From assembly GCA_905618885.1 (NCBI GenBank), contig CAJQTC010000005.1:1-64000 (forward strand): 64,000 nt of DNA. Direction: 5' to 3'. Under the pieces are notes generated by a model, which saw only the letters and a program-made list of their open reading frames with translations, made no database searches and was not told where the DNA came from. Source of the stretch: an uncultured Pelagibacteraceae bacterium (GTDB lineage: Bacteria > Pseudomonadota > Alphaproteobacteria > Pelagibacterales > Pelagibacteraceae). Below, piece after piece: positions 20,954-31,978 of the stretch (position 1 is the first letter of the stretch; each line of letters starts with the position of its first letter). The translations under genes and the position numbers were made by a program.

Positions 20954-21780
20954 CTTATCTCTAATATTATTTTTTTTTCTATTTCTTTATCGATTTCTGG
21001 CTGAACTTTATTCCAAATAAAGAATGATTTTTGACCTTGATACATAAACATCTCTAAACCATTAAAAGTTTTAGACTCTTTTTTTTTGAAATTTTTAATC
21101 ATTCTTGTTTCTAATGGATTGTATATAACATCATAATAAATTGCTCCAAATTTAATTTTTCTAAATTCTTTTTCAAAATCATTTCCACCTTTCATGCCCA
21201 AGCTAGTAGTGTTAATAATAATGTCCATATTTTCTACTACATCACTTACACTTTCCCATGGAACAACATCAATTGAAGAGAAATTTTTCTTTATGTTTTC
21301 TGCCTTTTGCATTGTTTTGTTGCTAATGAATATTTGTTTGACGTTTGCTTTGCTTAAGCAATAAACTACGGAAGGTGTTACGCCTCCCGCACCTAACACA
21401 AGTGCTTTTTTATTTGTTAGATCCACTTTTTTAATTTGGTCTATGAATGATTTGTTAAAACCATAAACATCGGTATTTTCACCAATCACTTTATTATCTT
21501 TGTTCAGATAAATCGTATTTACCGAGTGTGTTTCCTTGGCCTCGTTAATAATAGTGTCTAAAAACGGAATTACTGCCTGTTTGTATGGAGTAGTTACGTT
21601 GATTCCTTCCAACTCTTTTTTCCTAATTTTATTTATAATACTTTCGACCTGACTCTCATCGATCTCTAACAAAGAGTAGTGCGCATTAATTTTATATTTA
21701 TTAAACCAAAAATTGTGAAGGGTTGGTGATTGTGAATGAGATAATGGCTTCCCAATAATACCATATTGTTTTTCAATCAT
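20950..21780 (-). CDS. aroE: Shikimate dehydrogenase
   Basis: 276 aa; YGIIGKPLSHSQSPTLHNFWF, GINVTTPYKQAVIPFLD, VLGAGGVTPSVVYCL. Confidence 0.96.
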   Translation of the reverse strand: MIEKQYGIIGKPLSHSQSPTLHNFWFNKYKINAHYSLLEIDESQVESIINKIRKKELEGINVTTPYKQAVIPFLDTIINEAKETHSVNTIYLNKDNKVIGENTDVYGFNKSFIDQIKKVDLTNKKALVLGAGGVTPSVVYCLSKANVKQIFISNKTMQKAENIKKNFSSIDVVPWESVSDVVENMDIIINTTSLGMKGGNDFEKEFRKIKFGAIYYDVIYNPLETRMIKNFKKKESKTFNGLEMFMYQGQKSFFIWNKVQPEIDKEIEKKIILEIR

Positions 21781-22358
21781 TTAATTAATTTAATATAGTC
21801 GATTATCTGCTTAATAGGCAAGCCCATGATGGAGTCTCTATTGCCTTTGACGGATTCGAATAGCTCAAGCCCGCCTGCTTCTATTTGATAAACGCCGTAC
21901 GCTAACAGCGTTTCTGTTTTTATTTTTTTTAAATAATTACTAATTTCATTATCAGAAAGTTTTTTCATTTTCAGCTCTGATTGATCAGTAAAATTCCATA
22001 TCATGGCCCCATTTTTGGAAATACATACTGAGGTTATCAAATAATGTAATGATCCATTAAGTTTATTTAGTATTTTAAACGCCTCTTCTCTACTGCTGGG
22101 CTTGTTAATTAACTCATTGTTTAGACTTATAACGCTGTCTGCCCCTAATACAATTTCATCTGGATATTTATTGCTTATTTTCGTGGATTTAAGTTCTGCT
22201 AAATTTTTTGAAACTAGCTCAGGATTAGCTCCAACTGCTAACAGTGAGTCTTTAACTTGATCTTCATCTACATTTGAAGGAATAACCGTACAAGATAAAT
22301 TATTGTCATCTAAAATTTTTTTTCTAACTTCACTTCTAGATGCTAAAATTATTTTCAT
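21777..22358 (-). CDS. maf: Maf-like nucleotide pyrophosphatase
   Basis: 193 aa; ILASRSEVRKKIL, VLGADSVISLNNELINKPSSREEAFKIL. Confidence 0.92.
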   Translation of the reverse strand: MKIILASRSEVRKKILDDNNLSCTVIPSNVDEDQVKDSLLAVGANPELVSKNLAELKSTKISNKYPDEIVLGADSVISLNNELINKPSSREEAFKILNKLNGSLHYLITSVCISKNGAMIWNFTDQSELKMKKLSDNEISNYLKKIKTETLLAYGVYQIEAGGLELFESVKGNRDSIMGLPIKQIIDYIKLIK

Positions 22359-23182
22359 TTCTTTAGCTTTTTTTTTATATCAAATATTTTAATTACAGTA
22401 GCAGCAGTTTCTTCAACAGATTTTCTTGTTACGTCGATGACAGGCCATTCATATTTTTTAAAAAGTTTTTTTGATTCTTCGATCTCTTTTTTTATAAAAT
22501 CTAGATCAGAATAATTTGGAATATTTGCTTCTCTCATGATTTCAAGTCTGTTCTTTCTAATATCAGATAATCGATCTGCTTCAACAACTAAACCGATTAC
22601 ACAGAGATTGTTGTTATCTTCTTTTAAAATATCTGGAATTTTTTGCGCACCAACAAGGGGTATATTTAAAGTTTTATATCCTTTGTTCGCCAAATAAATA
22701 GACGTTGGAGTTTTGCTAGTTCTGCTAACCCCCAGCAAAACAATATCAGCGTTTTCCACATCTTCAATCTTCATTCCATCATCGTGAGAAATAGAAAATT
22801 GTAAGGCCTCAATTTTATCATAATATTCATCATCTAAAACATGTTGAGCGCTGGGTATATGCGCTGGTTTTTGTTTTATTAACTTTGAAAAATTAAGTAT
22901 TAAATTACCTAGAATATCAAAACAGGGTATGTTTTTTTTTCTACATTCTTGCACTATGTATTTGTCTAATTTTGCTTCGACAACAGTGTATAAAATTATA
23001 GCGTTTGCTTTGTTTTCACACTCTTTTATAATTTTATCAATTTGTTGCTCTGTTCTAGTAAAGACATATTCTCTCTTTTCATAATTAAAATTTAAAAACT
23101 GAGATTTTAATGCAAGAAATAGTCTGTCTAATGTTTCTCCTGTAGAATCTGAAATTAAGTTAATATGGTGTTTATGTCTCAT
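22355..23182 (-). CDS. ppsR: Pyruvate, phosphate dikinase/PEP synthase regulatory protein (kinase-phosphorylase, DUF299)
   Basis: 275 aa; INLISDSTGETLDRL, LLGVSRTSKTPTSIYLANKGYKTLNIPLV. Confidence 0.92.
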   Translation of the reverse strand: MRHKHHINLISDSTGETLDRLFLALKSQFLNFNYEKREYVFTRTEQQIDKIIKECENKANAIILYTVVEAKLDKYIVQECRKKNIPCFDILGNLILNFSKLIKQKPAHIPSAQHVLDDEYYDKIEALQFSISHDDGMKIEDVENADIVLLGVSRTSKTPTSIYLANKGYKTLNIPLVGAQKIPDILKEDNNNLCVIGLVVEADRLSDIRKNRLEIMREANIPNYSDLDFIKKEIEESKKLFKKYEWPVIDVTRKSVEETAATVIKIFDIKKKLKK

Positions 23183-23467
23183 AGGTAATCCTGTTAATAA
23201 TTTAATTATAACCTCTTGTTATACATTTAAGGTTTTATAACAAAAAACTTTTCCACAATGATTAACAAGTTTTCAAGTTTTTGTTAGTTGTTAATAATTA
23301 GTAAAAAAATTTACTTATAGGTGAATAACTTAACCATTTTACAATTTTATCTGAATAAAAATATTTTTCCTGAGGGACAAGTTGTTAAAAACTATGTATA
23401 AATAGTTATTTCACCAACCAACATGACCTATATCAAATAATATTCTTTTAAATATATTATTATATTT
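23183..23467. other. Candidate chromosomal replication origin (oriC)
   Basis: 285-bp AT-rich gap between ppsR(-) and hemE(+); DnaA-box-like 9-mers TTTTCCACA (+, 23249-23257), TTATTCACC (-, 23320-23328), TTATACATA (-, 23393-23401), TTATACATT (+, 23219-23227); gene strand switch here; hemE-linked origin as in Caulobacter. Confidence 0.7.
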
Positions 23468-24478
23468 ATGACTAAACTAACAAACTGTATATTAAACAAA
23501 GATCCATCTTGTGTCCCAGTGTGGTTTATGAGACAAGCAGGAAGATATCTCCCTGAATTCAGAAATATTAGATCTAAAAACAAAAATTTTATTAAATTAT
23601 GTTTGAATAGTAATCTAAGTTCAAAAATTACATTACAACCCATGGAAAGATTTAGATTAGACGCTGCTATTATTTTTTCAGATATTTTAATGGTTCCTTA
23701 CAGTCTTGGTCAAAAAGTGAAATTTGAAAAAAATATAGGACCTAAATTATCTTTATTTAATTTAAAAAATTTTCAAAGTAATAAAAAAAAAGATTTTACT
23801 GGAAAACTTAGGCCAGTATACGAAGCTATAAAAAAGACTAGGAAAAATTTAAATAAAGAAAAATCTTTAATTTCTTTTATAGGAGCTCCATGGACACTTA
23901 TCGTTTATATGTTTGGCTTAAAAAAAGATAAAAACACAATAGATATTAATAAATTAAAAAAATCAGAATCTGATATTAAAATAGTTCTGGAAAAAATAGT
24001 TGATTTCCTTTGTGTTCACATTGATAATCAGATTAAGGCAGGAGCTGATACTGTTCAAATATTTGATTCCTGGGCAGGTTTAATACCACAGGAAAATTTA
24101 TTTAATTATTGTTATAAACCAAATAAAAAAATCGTAGATTTTTGTAAACAAAAAAAAATACCAGTTATTTGTTTTCCTAAAGGTATAAAAAAAAAATATC
24201 TTGAATTTGCAAAAATTGTTAACCCGGATTGTTTGAGTTTAGACTATGAAATAAATCCTAATTGGGCCAGAACAAACCTAAACAATTATTGTCTTCAAGG
24301 TGGTTTAGATCCTAAAATCTTGTTTGAAAAAGAAGACGTGATTTTTCGCGCGGTGGATAAATATTTAAATGCCTTTAAAGGTCATCCCTATATATTTAAT
24401 CTTGGACACGGCTTGTTGCCAGAAACAAACCCAGAGGTTTTACAAAAATTAATTGATAGAGTTAATAATTTCAAATGA
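23468..24478 (+). CDS. hemE: Uroporphyrinogen decarboxylase
   Basis: 336 aa; PVWFMRQAGRYLPEFR, AAIIFSDILMVPYSLG. Confidence 0.96.
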   Translation: MTKLTNCILNKDPSCVPVWFMRQAGRYLPEFRNIRSKNKNFIKLCLNSNLSSKITLQPMERFRLDAAIIFSDILMVPYSLGQKVKFEKNIGPKLSLFNLKNFQSNKKKDFTGKLRPVYEAIKKTRKNLNKEKSLISFIGAPWTLIVYMFGLKKDKNTIDINKLKKSESDIKIVLEKIVDFLCVHIDNQIKAGADTVQIFDSWAGLIPQENLFNYCYKPNKKIVDFCKQKKIPVICFPKGIKKKYLEFAKIVNPDCLSLDYEINPNWARTNLNNYCLQGGLDPKILFEKEDVIFRAVDKYLNAFKGHPYIFNLGHGLLPETNPEVLQKLIDRVNNFK

Positions 24479-25497
24479 GAAAAGCTGTCATTTTATTTAA
24501 TTTAGGAGGGCCAGATAGCCTCGATGCTGTTCAGCCCTTTTTGTTTAATTTATTTAATGATCCAGCGATAATTAGTTTACCAAAAATATTTAGATATCCT
24601 CTTGCTAAGTTTATTTCCAAAAAAAGAGCTCCTATCGCAAAAGCGATATATGCAGAAATGGGTGGTAAATCTCCAATTTTAGAAGAAACAAAAAAACAAG
24701 CAAATGCAATAGAGAGAACTTTGAAACAGGAAAAGGATGAATATAAATGTTTTATTGTAATGAGATGTTGGAATCCACGTGCAACTGAAGTTGTAAAAAA
24801 AGTTAAGAAATATAATCCCCAGAAAATTATTTTACTTCCGCTTTATCCTCAATATTCGAATGCGACATCTGGCTCTTCTATAAAAGAATGGACGGATATT
24901 TGTAAAAAAGAAAATCTTAATACTGAAACTAAAACCATCTGTTGTTACCCAACTGAAGAAAATTTTATTTTATCATATGCTAGTTTAATTAGGGAAAAAA
25001 TTAATTTAAACAAATTGTCAGAAACAATTTTAATTTTCTCAGCACATGGTTTGCCAGAAAACAAAATTAAACAAGGAGATCCCTATCAGTGGCAAGTTGA
25101 AAACACAGTTGACCATCTAGTAAGGAAGTTATCAATAACAAATTTAAATTATATCTTAAGCTACCAAAGCCGAGTTGGACCATTAAAATGGATAGGGCCC
25201 TCTACTGAAACAGTTATTAAAGAAGAGGCAAAAAAGCAAAAAATTATAATAGTTGTGCCTGTTGCTTTTGTTTCAGAACATTCTGAAACACTGGTCGAGC
25301 TGGACATTGAATATAAAAAGCTAGCAGTAGAGAATGGATCTAAAGATTACGTGCGTGTTCCTGCCGTTACTGTAAACAAAGATTTTATTAATTCTTTAAA
25401 ATCTAGCATTCTTTTAGCTAGTAGTGGAAATCAGTTTACATCGTCTATAAAGTGTCCTGATAAATTTAAAAAATGTCCAAGGTTTCAAAATTTATAA
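24475..25497 (+). CDS. hemH: Ferrochelatase
   Basis: 340 aa; KAVILFNLGGPDSLDAVQPFLFNLFNDPAII, FSAHGLPE, VVPVAFVSEHSETLVELDIEY. Confidence 0.96.
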   Translation: MRKAVILFNLGGPDSLDAVQPFLFNLFNDPAIISLPKIFRYPLAKFISKKRAPIAKAIYAEMGGKSPILEETKKQANAIERTLKQEKDEYKCFIVMRCWNPRATEVVKKVKKYNPQKIILLPLYPQYSNATSGSSIKEWTDICKKENLNTETKTICCYPTEENFILSYASLIREKINLNKLSETILIFSAHGLPENKIKQGDPYQWQVENTVDHLVRKLSITNLNYILSYQSRVGPLKWIGPSTETVIKEEAKKQKIIIVVPVAFVSEHSETLVELDIEYKKLAVENGSKDYVRVPAVTVNKDFINSLKSSILLASSGNQFTSSIKCPDKFKKCPRFQNL

Positions 25498-25500
25498 AAA

Positions 25501-25935
25501 ATGAATTATTATCTTTTATTTAAGTCGCTTCATTTAATTTCTGTAATTTCTTGGATGGCAGGCTTACTTTATTTACCCAGATTATTTGTTTATCACGCAG
25601 AGACGAGAAGTGATAACAAAATTAAAAAAACATTTAAGACTATGGAGAGAAGACTTTTTTTTTATATTATGAATCCAGCGATGATTTTATCTTGGTTCTT
25701 TGGGATTTTATTAATCTTAACTATAGGGACAGAAAGTCTTACTTATTTATGGCTTCAGTTAAAATTAGTAATGGTAATATTTTTGACCACCTATCATTTT
25801 TTTCTTTTTTATTGCCTCAAAAGTCTCAGGCAAAATAACAGTAAATATTCTTCTAGATTTTATAGAATAATAAACGAGGTTCCCACTTTACTTCTAATAA
25901 GCATTATATTTGTTGTTGTTTATAAACCATTATAG
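25501..25935 (+). CDS. hemJ: Protoporphyrinogen oxidase HemJ family
   Basis: 144 aa, TM-rich; FKSLHLISVISWMAGLLYLPRLFVYH, linked to hemE-hemH. Confidence 0.9.
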   Translation: MNYYLLFKSLHLISVISWMAGLLYLPRLFVYHAETRSDNKIKKTFKTMERRLFFYIMNPAMILSWFFGILLILTIGTESLTYLWLQLKLVMVIFLTTYHFFLFYCLKSLRQNNSKYSSRFYRIINEVPTLLLISIIFVVVYKPL

Positions 25936-26001
25936 GGCTTGAAATCTTGCTGAAAACACCTATATATCTATTACTACACACCTCAAAGATCAAACAATCC
26001 T

Positions 26002-27273
26002 ATGAACCTACAAGAATTAAAAAAACGAAATCCTGCGGAGCTTATTGCGCAAGCTGAAAAACTTGGCATTGAAAATCCTAGCACTTTACGAAAGCAAGAA
26101 ATCCTTTTTGCTATATTAAAAAAACTAGCAGAGAAAAACGAACAGATTACAGGCCAAGGAGTATTGGAACTTTTGCCAGATGGTTTTGGGTTTTTAAGAG
26201 CTATGGAGTCCAATTACTTGCCAGGTCCAGATGACATTTATGTTAGTCCAAGTCAAATCAGAAGATTTGGCTTAAGAACAGGAGACACAGTAGAAGGAGA
26301 AATAAGATCACCCAAAGATGCAGAAAGATATTTTGCCCTACTCCAAGTAAATAAAATTAACTTTGAAGAACCAGAAAAAGGAAGAAATAAAATTGCTTTT
26401 GATAATCTAACGCCACTTTATCCTAATAAAAAAATTACACTAGAAGTAGAAGCTGATAAAGCTGAAAAGAAACCAGACAATACGGCAAGATTAATTGATC
26501 TAGTTAGTCCTATCGGAAAAGGCCAACGAGCTTTAATTGTATCGCCCCCACGTGCCGGGAAAACTATAATTTTACAAAATATCGCGCAATCAATTACAAC
26601 AAATCACCCAGAATGTTATTTGATGGTACTGTTAATTGATGAAAGGCCTGAGGAAGTCACTGACATGCAAAGATCAGTAAAAGGTGAGGTTGTTAGCTCG
26701 ACTTTTGATGAACCGGCTTCACGTCATGTTGCTGTAGCTGAAATGGTAATTGAGAAAGCAAAAAGGTTAGTCGAACATAAAAAAGATGTGGTAATTCTTT
26801 TAGACTCAATTACAAGACTTGGAAGGGCTTATAATGCTGTTATTCCTAGTTCTGGAAAAGTATTAACCGGTGGTGTTGATGCTAATGCACTGCAAAGACC
26901 CAAAAGATTTTTTGGTGCTGCTAGAAATATTGAAGAGGGAGGCTCGCTCACAATTATTTCTACTGCCCTTGTAGATACCGGTTCAAGAATGGACGAGGTA
27001 ATTTTTGAAGAATTTAAAGGTACAGGAAACTGTGAATTGATTCTTGATAGAAAAGTTGCTGATAAACGAATTTACCCTGCACTTGACATCACCAGATCTG
27101 GCACGAGAAGAGAAGAACTTCTTTTCCAAAAAGACGACTTATCTAAAATGAATGTTTTAAGAAGAATAATCAGCCCCATGGGAACTATGGATGGGATAGA
27201 GTTTTTGATTTCAAAACTTAAAAACACAAAGAATAATGCAGATTTTTTTGAGTCTATGAACAAGACCAACTAA
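26002..27273 (+). CDS. rho: Transcription termination factor Rho
   Basis: 423 aa; [63 protein letters not shown]. Confidence 0.98.
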   Translation: MNLQELKKRNPAELIAQAEKLGIENPSTLRKQEILFAILKKLAEKNEQITGQGVLELLPDGFGFLRAMESNYLPGPDDIYVSPSQIRRFGLRTGDTVEGEIRSPKDAERYFALLQVNKINFEEPEKGRNKIAFDNLTPLYPNKKITLEVEADKAEKKPDNTARLIDLVSPIGKGQRALIVSPPRAGKTIILQNIAQSITTNHPECYLMVLLIDERPEEVTDMQRSVKGEVVSSTFDEPASRHVAVAEMVIEKAKRLVEHKKDVVILLDSITRLGRAYNAVIPSSGKVLTGGVDANALQRPKRFFGAARNIEEGGSLTIISTALVDTGSRMDEVIFEEFKGTGNCELILDRKVADKRIYPALDITRSGTRREELLFQKDDLSKMNVLRRIISPMGTMDGIEFLISKLKNTKNNADFFESMNKTN

Positions 27274-27319
27274 TTTTTAACCTTTTACAATCTACATCTG
27301 TGTTATTAATAAAATAAAC

Positions 27320-28648
27320 ATGAATATTTATGCACTTTCTTCTGGCAGAGGGCCTTCTGGAATAGCGATAATTAGACTGTCAGGTAAAGACGCATTAAAT
27401 ATATCAGAATTGATAACTCAAAAAAAAAATTTAAAATCTAAAGAAATAAACCTCTGCAAATTCTACAATCCATCAAACAATACTTTAATAGACGAAGGAT
27501 TGTTATTGTCTTTTCCTTGCCCAAATAGCTTTACAGGTGAGGATTTAGTCGAATTCCACATACACGGCAGTAACGCAGTAATTTCATACTTTTTAAAAGT
27601 GTTATCTGAACAAGATAATTGCAGATTAGCAGAAGCAGGTGAATTTACTAAAATAGCTTTTCAAAACAATAAAGTCGACCTCATCGAAGCTGAAAGTATT
27701 GGCGACTTGATACACTCTGAAACCGAATTACAAAGATTACAAGCTTTAAAGTTAGTACAGGGAAATGCATCAAAGTATTACAACGAACTAAGAGAAAAAC
27801 TTATTAAATCTTTAGCATATATAGAGGCTAAAATTGATTTTGCAGAAGATGATTTACCAGAAAGCGTTTTAAAAGAAGTTCAGAATTCAATTAGAGAAGT
27901 GTACACAGATATAAAAAAAATTCTAAAAAGTCACGACATAGGAGAAAAAATTAGAGATGGATTTAAGGTTTCTATAGTAGGAGAGGTAAATGCTGGAAAG
28001 TCATCACTCCTTAATTTGTTGTCCAAGAGAGATGCAGCAATTGTCTCTGCCGAAAAAGGAACTACCAGGGACGTTATAGAAGTTTATCTAAATATTGATG
28101 GTTATCCAGTTATATTAGCTGATACGGCAGGAATACGAAATTCTGAAAATGAGATCGAAAAAAAAGGAATTTCACTAGCCATTAACAAATCAAAAGAATC
28201 TGATTTAAATTTAATCATGATCGACAATTCCTCTAAAAGTATAGACCCAAAAATTAAAAATTTGATAAACGAAAATTGTATTGTTGTTTTAAATAAATCT
28301 GATGTCGATAGTAAACAAAATCATAATTTCAAGAACGTAGAAATAGTACTAATTTCCGTTAAAAATAATCAAAATATTACCCAGTTAATAACCAAAATCA
28401 AAAAAAATTTAAGCTCTAAATTTACAACATCAAATACTGTTTTGGTAACAAGAGAGAGACACAGAGTTAAACTAATCGACTGCCTAAAAGAAATAGATAA
28501 TTTTCTTAAAAAAGACCAAAACAAGGATATTGAGATGGCAGCAGAAGATCTTAGATTAGCAACCAGACATCTTGGTAGTATAGTTGGAAAAGTAGATGTT
28601 GAAGAAATTCTAGGTTCTATTTTCAAAGATTTCTGTATAGGTAAATAA
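27320..28648 (+). CDS. mnmE: tRNA uridine-5-carboxymethylaminomethyl synthesis GTPase MnmE
   Basis: 442 aa; GEVNAGKSSLLNLLSKRDAAIVSAEKGTTRDVIE, C-terminal FCIGK. Confidence 0.97.
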   Translation: MNIYALSSGRGPSGIAIIRLSGKDALNISELITQKKNLKSKEINLCKFYNPSNNTLIDEGLLLSFPCPNSFTGEDLVEFHIHGSNAVISYFLKVLSEQDNCRLAEAGEFTKIAFQNNKVDLIEAESIGDLIHSETELQRLQALKLVQGNASKYYNELREKLIKSLAYIEAKIDFAEDDLPESVLKEVQNSIREVYTDIKKILKSHDIGEKIRDGFKVSIVGEVNAGKSSLLNLLSKRDAAIVSAEKGTTRDVIEVYLNIDGYPVILADTAGIRNSENEIEKKGISLAINKSKESDLNLIMIDNSSKSIDPKIKNLINENCIVVLNKSDVDSKQNHNFKNVEIVLISVKNNQNITQLITKIKKNLSSKFTTSNTVLVTRERHRVKLIDCLKEIDNFLKKDQNKDIEMAAEDLRLATRHLGSIVGKVDVEEILGSIFKDFCIGK

Positions 28649-28695
28649 TTTAAATTAGATCTTGTAAATTTTTTTTAGAGTAATACATTTAGCTA

Positions 28696-30570
28696 ATGAT
28701 TGATAAGAGCTATGATGTAGTAGTTATTGGTGGTGGGCATGCCGGGTGCGAAGCAGCAGCAGCATCTGCCAGAATGAACGTCAATACTGCACTTTTTACA
28801 CATAAAATAGAAACTATAGGAGAGATGTCATGTAATCCAGCTATTGGTGGCTTAGGCAAAGGACATCTTGTAAGAGAAATAGACGCTCTTGATGGTGTAA
28901 TGGGTGTTGTAACTGACAAGTCTGGTATTCAATTTAGACTATTGAACAGAAGCAGAGGTCCAGCCGTAAGAGGACCAAGGACTCAATCAGACAGGGCTCT
29001 TTACAAAATGCATATGCAAAAAATTTTATTAAATTATAAAAACCTAACCGTAGTAGCGGATCCCGTGATTAAGTTTTTGTTTGATAACGAAACTGATAAA
29101 GTTATAGGATTTATCTGTGAGAGTAAAAAAAAAATCTTATGTAAGCAACTTATCTTAACTACTGGCACTTTTTTAAATGGTTTAATACACATTGGTCAAA
29201 AACAAATCCCAGCTGGACGATATGATGAAAAGCCTTCAACAGGTCTAAGTGAACAACTAAAAAAATATAACATTAAACTTGGCAGATTAAAGACAGGAAC
29301 ACCACCACGGCTAGATGGTACAACTATCAATTACGATCAAATAGAAATGCAAGCAGCAGACCCTGACCCTTATTTCTTTTCTTTCTTAACCAATAAGTTG
29401 AGTAATAAACAAATCTCATGTGGCGTTACTCACACTAACAGTGAAGTACATAAAATAATAAATGAAAATATACATCATAGCGCTATGTACTCTGGCAACA
29501 TTAAAGGTGTTGGCCCAAGATATTGCCCGTCTATAGAAGATAAAATAGTAAAATTTAGAGAAAAACAACAACATCAAATTTTTCTTGAGCCTGAAGGATT
29601 AAACGACAATACTGTTTACCCAAATGGTATATCGACCTCACTCCCTGAAGACATTCAGCTTCATTTTTTGAGTAAAATCAAGGGTTTAGAGGAGGTTAAA
29701 ATGGTTAGAGCTGGATATGCAATAGAGTATGATTACGTTGATCCAAGGGAACTAAATTCGACATTAGAGACAAAAAAAATTAAGTCTCTTTTTTTAGCAG
29801 GACAAATAAATGGAACAACGGGGTACGAAGAGGCTGCTGCGCAAGGTTTGATAGCAGGTGTCAATGCTGCATTAAAAATTAAGAATGAGAAAGAATTTAT
29901 ACTAGATAGGTCAGAATCTTATATCGGTGTTATGATCGATGATCTTATTACTAAAGGTGTATCTGAGCCATATAGGATGTTTACATCTAGAGCAGAGTAT
30001 AGACTTTCTCTTCGTGCAGATAATGCAGACCAAAGATTAACACCACTCGGTATTAAAATTGATTTAGTCCAAAAGAATAGGGAAAAGATTTTTTTTGACA
30101 AACAAAAAAAACTAATTTCTGTTTACAACGTATTACAGTCTAAATTAATATCTCCTAATGCAGCTGCTAAATATTCTGTTAAAATAGCAATGGATGGTGT
30201 TAAAAGAAGAGGTATCGAGTTGTTAGCTCTAAAGGATATTACACTTAATAAATTAAGAACAATTTGGGATGATATACCCCAATTTGATAAATCGATAGAT
30301 GATCAAGTAGAAATCGATGCTCATTATTCAGGTTATTTAAAAAGACAAACCCACGACATTGATGCATTCAAAAAAGACGAACTAATAACAATACCATCAG
30401 ACATCAATTATGAAAATTTTAGTGGTCTTTCAAATGAAATCAAATCAAAACTCAGTTTGATAAAACCTCGAACTCTTGGACAGGCTCTAAGAATAGATGG
30501 AGTTACACCAGCAGCAGCAATCATACTCTTAGCTTTTATAAAGAAAAACAGATATAAAGCATCTGCTTAA
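28696..30570 (+). CDS. mnmG: tRNA uridine-5-carboxymethylaminomethyl synthesis enzyme MnmG
   Basis: 624 aa; [42 protein letters not shown]. Confidence 0.98.
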   Translation: MIDKSYDVVVIGGGHAGCEAAAASARMNVNTALFTHKIETIGEMSCNPAIGGLGKGHLVREIDALDGVMGVVTDKSGIQFRLLNRSRGPAVRGPRTQSDRALYKMHMQKILLNYKNLTVVADPVIKFLFDNETDKVIGFICESKKKILCKQLILTTGTFLNGLIHIGQKQIPAGRYDEKPSTGLSEQLKKYNIKLGRLKTGTPPRLDGTTINYDQIEMQAADPDPYFFSFLTNKLSNKQISCGVTHTNSEVHKIINENIHHSAMYSGNIKGVGPRYCPSIEDKIVKFREKQQHQIFLEPEGLNDNTVYPNGISTSLPEDIQLHFLSKIKGLEEVKMVRAGYAIEYDYVDPRELNSTLETKKIKSLFLAGQINGTTGYEEAAAQGLIAGVNAALKIKNEKEFILDRSESYIGVMIDDLITKGVSEPYRMFTSRAEYRLSLRADNADQRLTPLGIKIDLVQKNREKIFFDKQKKLISVYNVLQSKLISPNAAAKYSVKIAMDGVKRRGIELLALKDITLNKLRTIWDDIPQFDKSIDDQVEIDAHYSGYLKRQTHDIDAFKKDELITIPSDINYENFSGLSNEIKSKLSLIKPRTLGQALRIDGVTPAAAIILLAFIKKNRYKASA

Positions 30571-31193
30571 TGAATGAAAAAGAAGTACAATCAATACTAT
30601 TAAATAAGCTTCAATTTAATCAAGATTCTCTATACAAGCTAGATACATTTTGTAGAGAAGTCATCGAATATAACCTAAAGTTTAATCTTATAGCAAAATC
30701 TACTATAGATAATATATGGGATAGACATGTATTAGATTCGGCCCAATTAGTTAAATTTATTGATTTTAATGACGGATCTAGCTTATCAGACCTAGGTACA
30801 GGTGCCGGATTTCCAGGTATAGTACTTGCAATATTTAACAAAAATCCAAAATTTCACGTGAAATTATATGATAAATCTAGGGTAAAAACCAAGTTTCTTA
30901 TCAATTTATGTGAAAAACTAAATATTCAGGCAGAAATTTACGAAGGCGATTATAGATCACACAAAATAAGTAGTGAGTATGTAGTATCTAGAGCCTTTAA
31001 AAAACTGGAAGAACATATTCGCATTTCACGTGAAATCATTGAATATAGTCACAAGCTTATAATCCTAAAAGGTAGAAATGCTTTATCGGAGATAAAACAA
31101 CTTAACAAAAATTTTAATTACAGTTATAGTCTAGAAAAAAGTATTACTAGCCCAGACTCAAAAATAGTAATAATTAATTTTGAAAAAAAATGA
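30570..31193 (+). CDS. rsmG: 16S rRNA (guanine527-N7)-methyltransferase
   Basis: 207 aa; DRHVLDSAQLV, LSDLGTGAGFPGIVLAI. Confidence 0.95.
   Translation: MNEKEVQSILLNKLQFNQDSLYKLDTFCREVIEYNLKFNLIAKSTIDNIWDRHVLDSAQLVKFIDFNDGSSLSDLGTGAGFPGIVLAIFNKNPKFHVKLYDKSRVKTKFLINLCEKLNIQAEIYEGDYRSHKISSEYVVSRAFKKLEEHIRISREIIEYSHKLIILKGRNALSEIKQLNKNFNYSYSLEKSITSPDSKIVIINFEKK
30850..30865. promoter_or_regulatory. parS-like ParB binding site 1
   Basis: Perfect 16-bp palindrome AATTTCACGTGAAATT inside rsmG; matches parS core TTTCACGTGAAA. Confidence 0.88.
31023..31036. promoter_or_regulatory. parS-like ParB binding site 2
   Basis: Perfect 14-bp palindrome ATTTCACGTGAAAT inside rsmG, 154 bp before the parA start. 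Confidence 0.88.
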
Positions 31194-31978
31194 AAAAAAT
31201 AATTTCAGTTATAAATCAAAAAGGTGGTGTTGGAAAAACTACTACAGTAGTAAACCTATCAACAGCGCTTGCACAACTTGGTAAGAAAATATTAGTAATA
31301 GATTTAGATCCACAAGGAAACGCTACAACCGGGTTGGGAAAATCAAATAACGAAATCGAGAAAAATATTTATAAAGCTATTATAGGTCAATCTGACCTAA
31401 AAAAATGTATACAAAACAGTTGCGTAAAAAACCTTGATATTATTGGCTCAAATGTCAATTTATCTGGGTTAGAGGTCGAAACTGCAAGCAATCCTAATAG
31501 AGCTTTTCTTTTAAAAGAAATTTTAACAGAAAAAAACAAACAACTATTTGATAAATACGATAATATTTTTATTGATTGTCCACCTTCTTTAAGCTTGCTC
31601 ACCGTAATGTCATTAGTTGTCGCTGATGAATTATTGGTTCCGCTACAAACAGAGTTTTTTGCTTTAGAAGGAATTTCGCAATTAGTAAAAACAATCGAAA
31701 GAATTAAAATTAATTTAAATCCTAATTTAGAAATTAGAGGAATTCTACTGACCATGTTTGATAAAAGAAATAAATTATCAACTCAGGTAGATGATGAGGC
31801 TAGAAAGTATTTTAAGGAGAAAGTTTACAAAACTGTAATACCAAGAAACGTAAGATTATCAGAAGCACCCTCCCACGGTGTACCTTGCATTGTTTATGAT
31901 AAAATGTGTCTTGGCAGCCAGTCTTATATCAGTCTCGCCAATGAGTTTATCGAGCAAGGAAATGTAGAGAATATTTGA
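31190..31978 (+). CDS. parA: Chromosome partitioning ATPase ParA
   Basis: 262 aa; ISVINQKGGVGKTTTVVNLSTALA. Confidence 0.97.
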   Translation: MKKIISVINQKGGVGKTTTVVNLSTALAQLGKKILVIDLDPQGNATTGLGKSNNEIEKNIYKAIIGQSDLKKCIQNSCVKNLDIIGSNVNLSGLEVETASNPNRAFLLKEILTEKNKQLFDKYDNIFIDCPPSLSLLTVMSLVVADELLVPLQTEFFALEGISQLVKTIERIKINLNPNLEIRGILLTMFDKRNKLSTQVDDEARKYFKEKVYKTVIPRNVRLSEAPSHGVPCIVYDKMCLGSQSYISLANEFIEQGNVENI

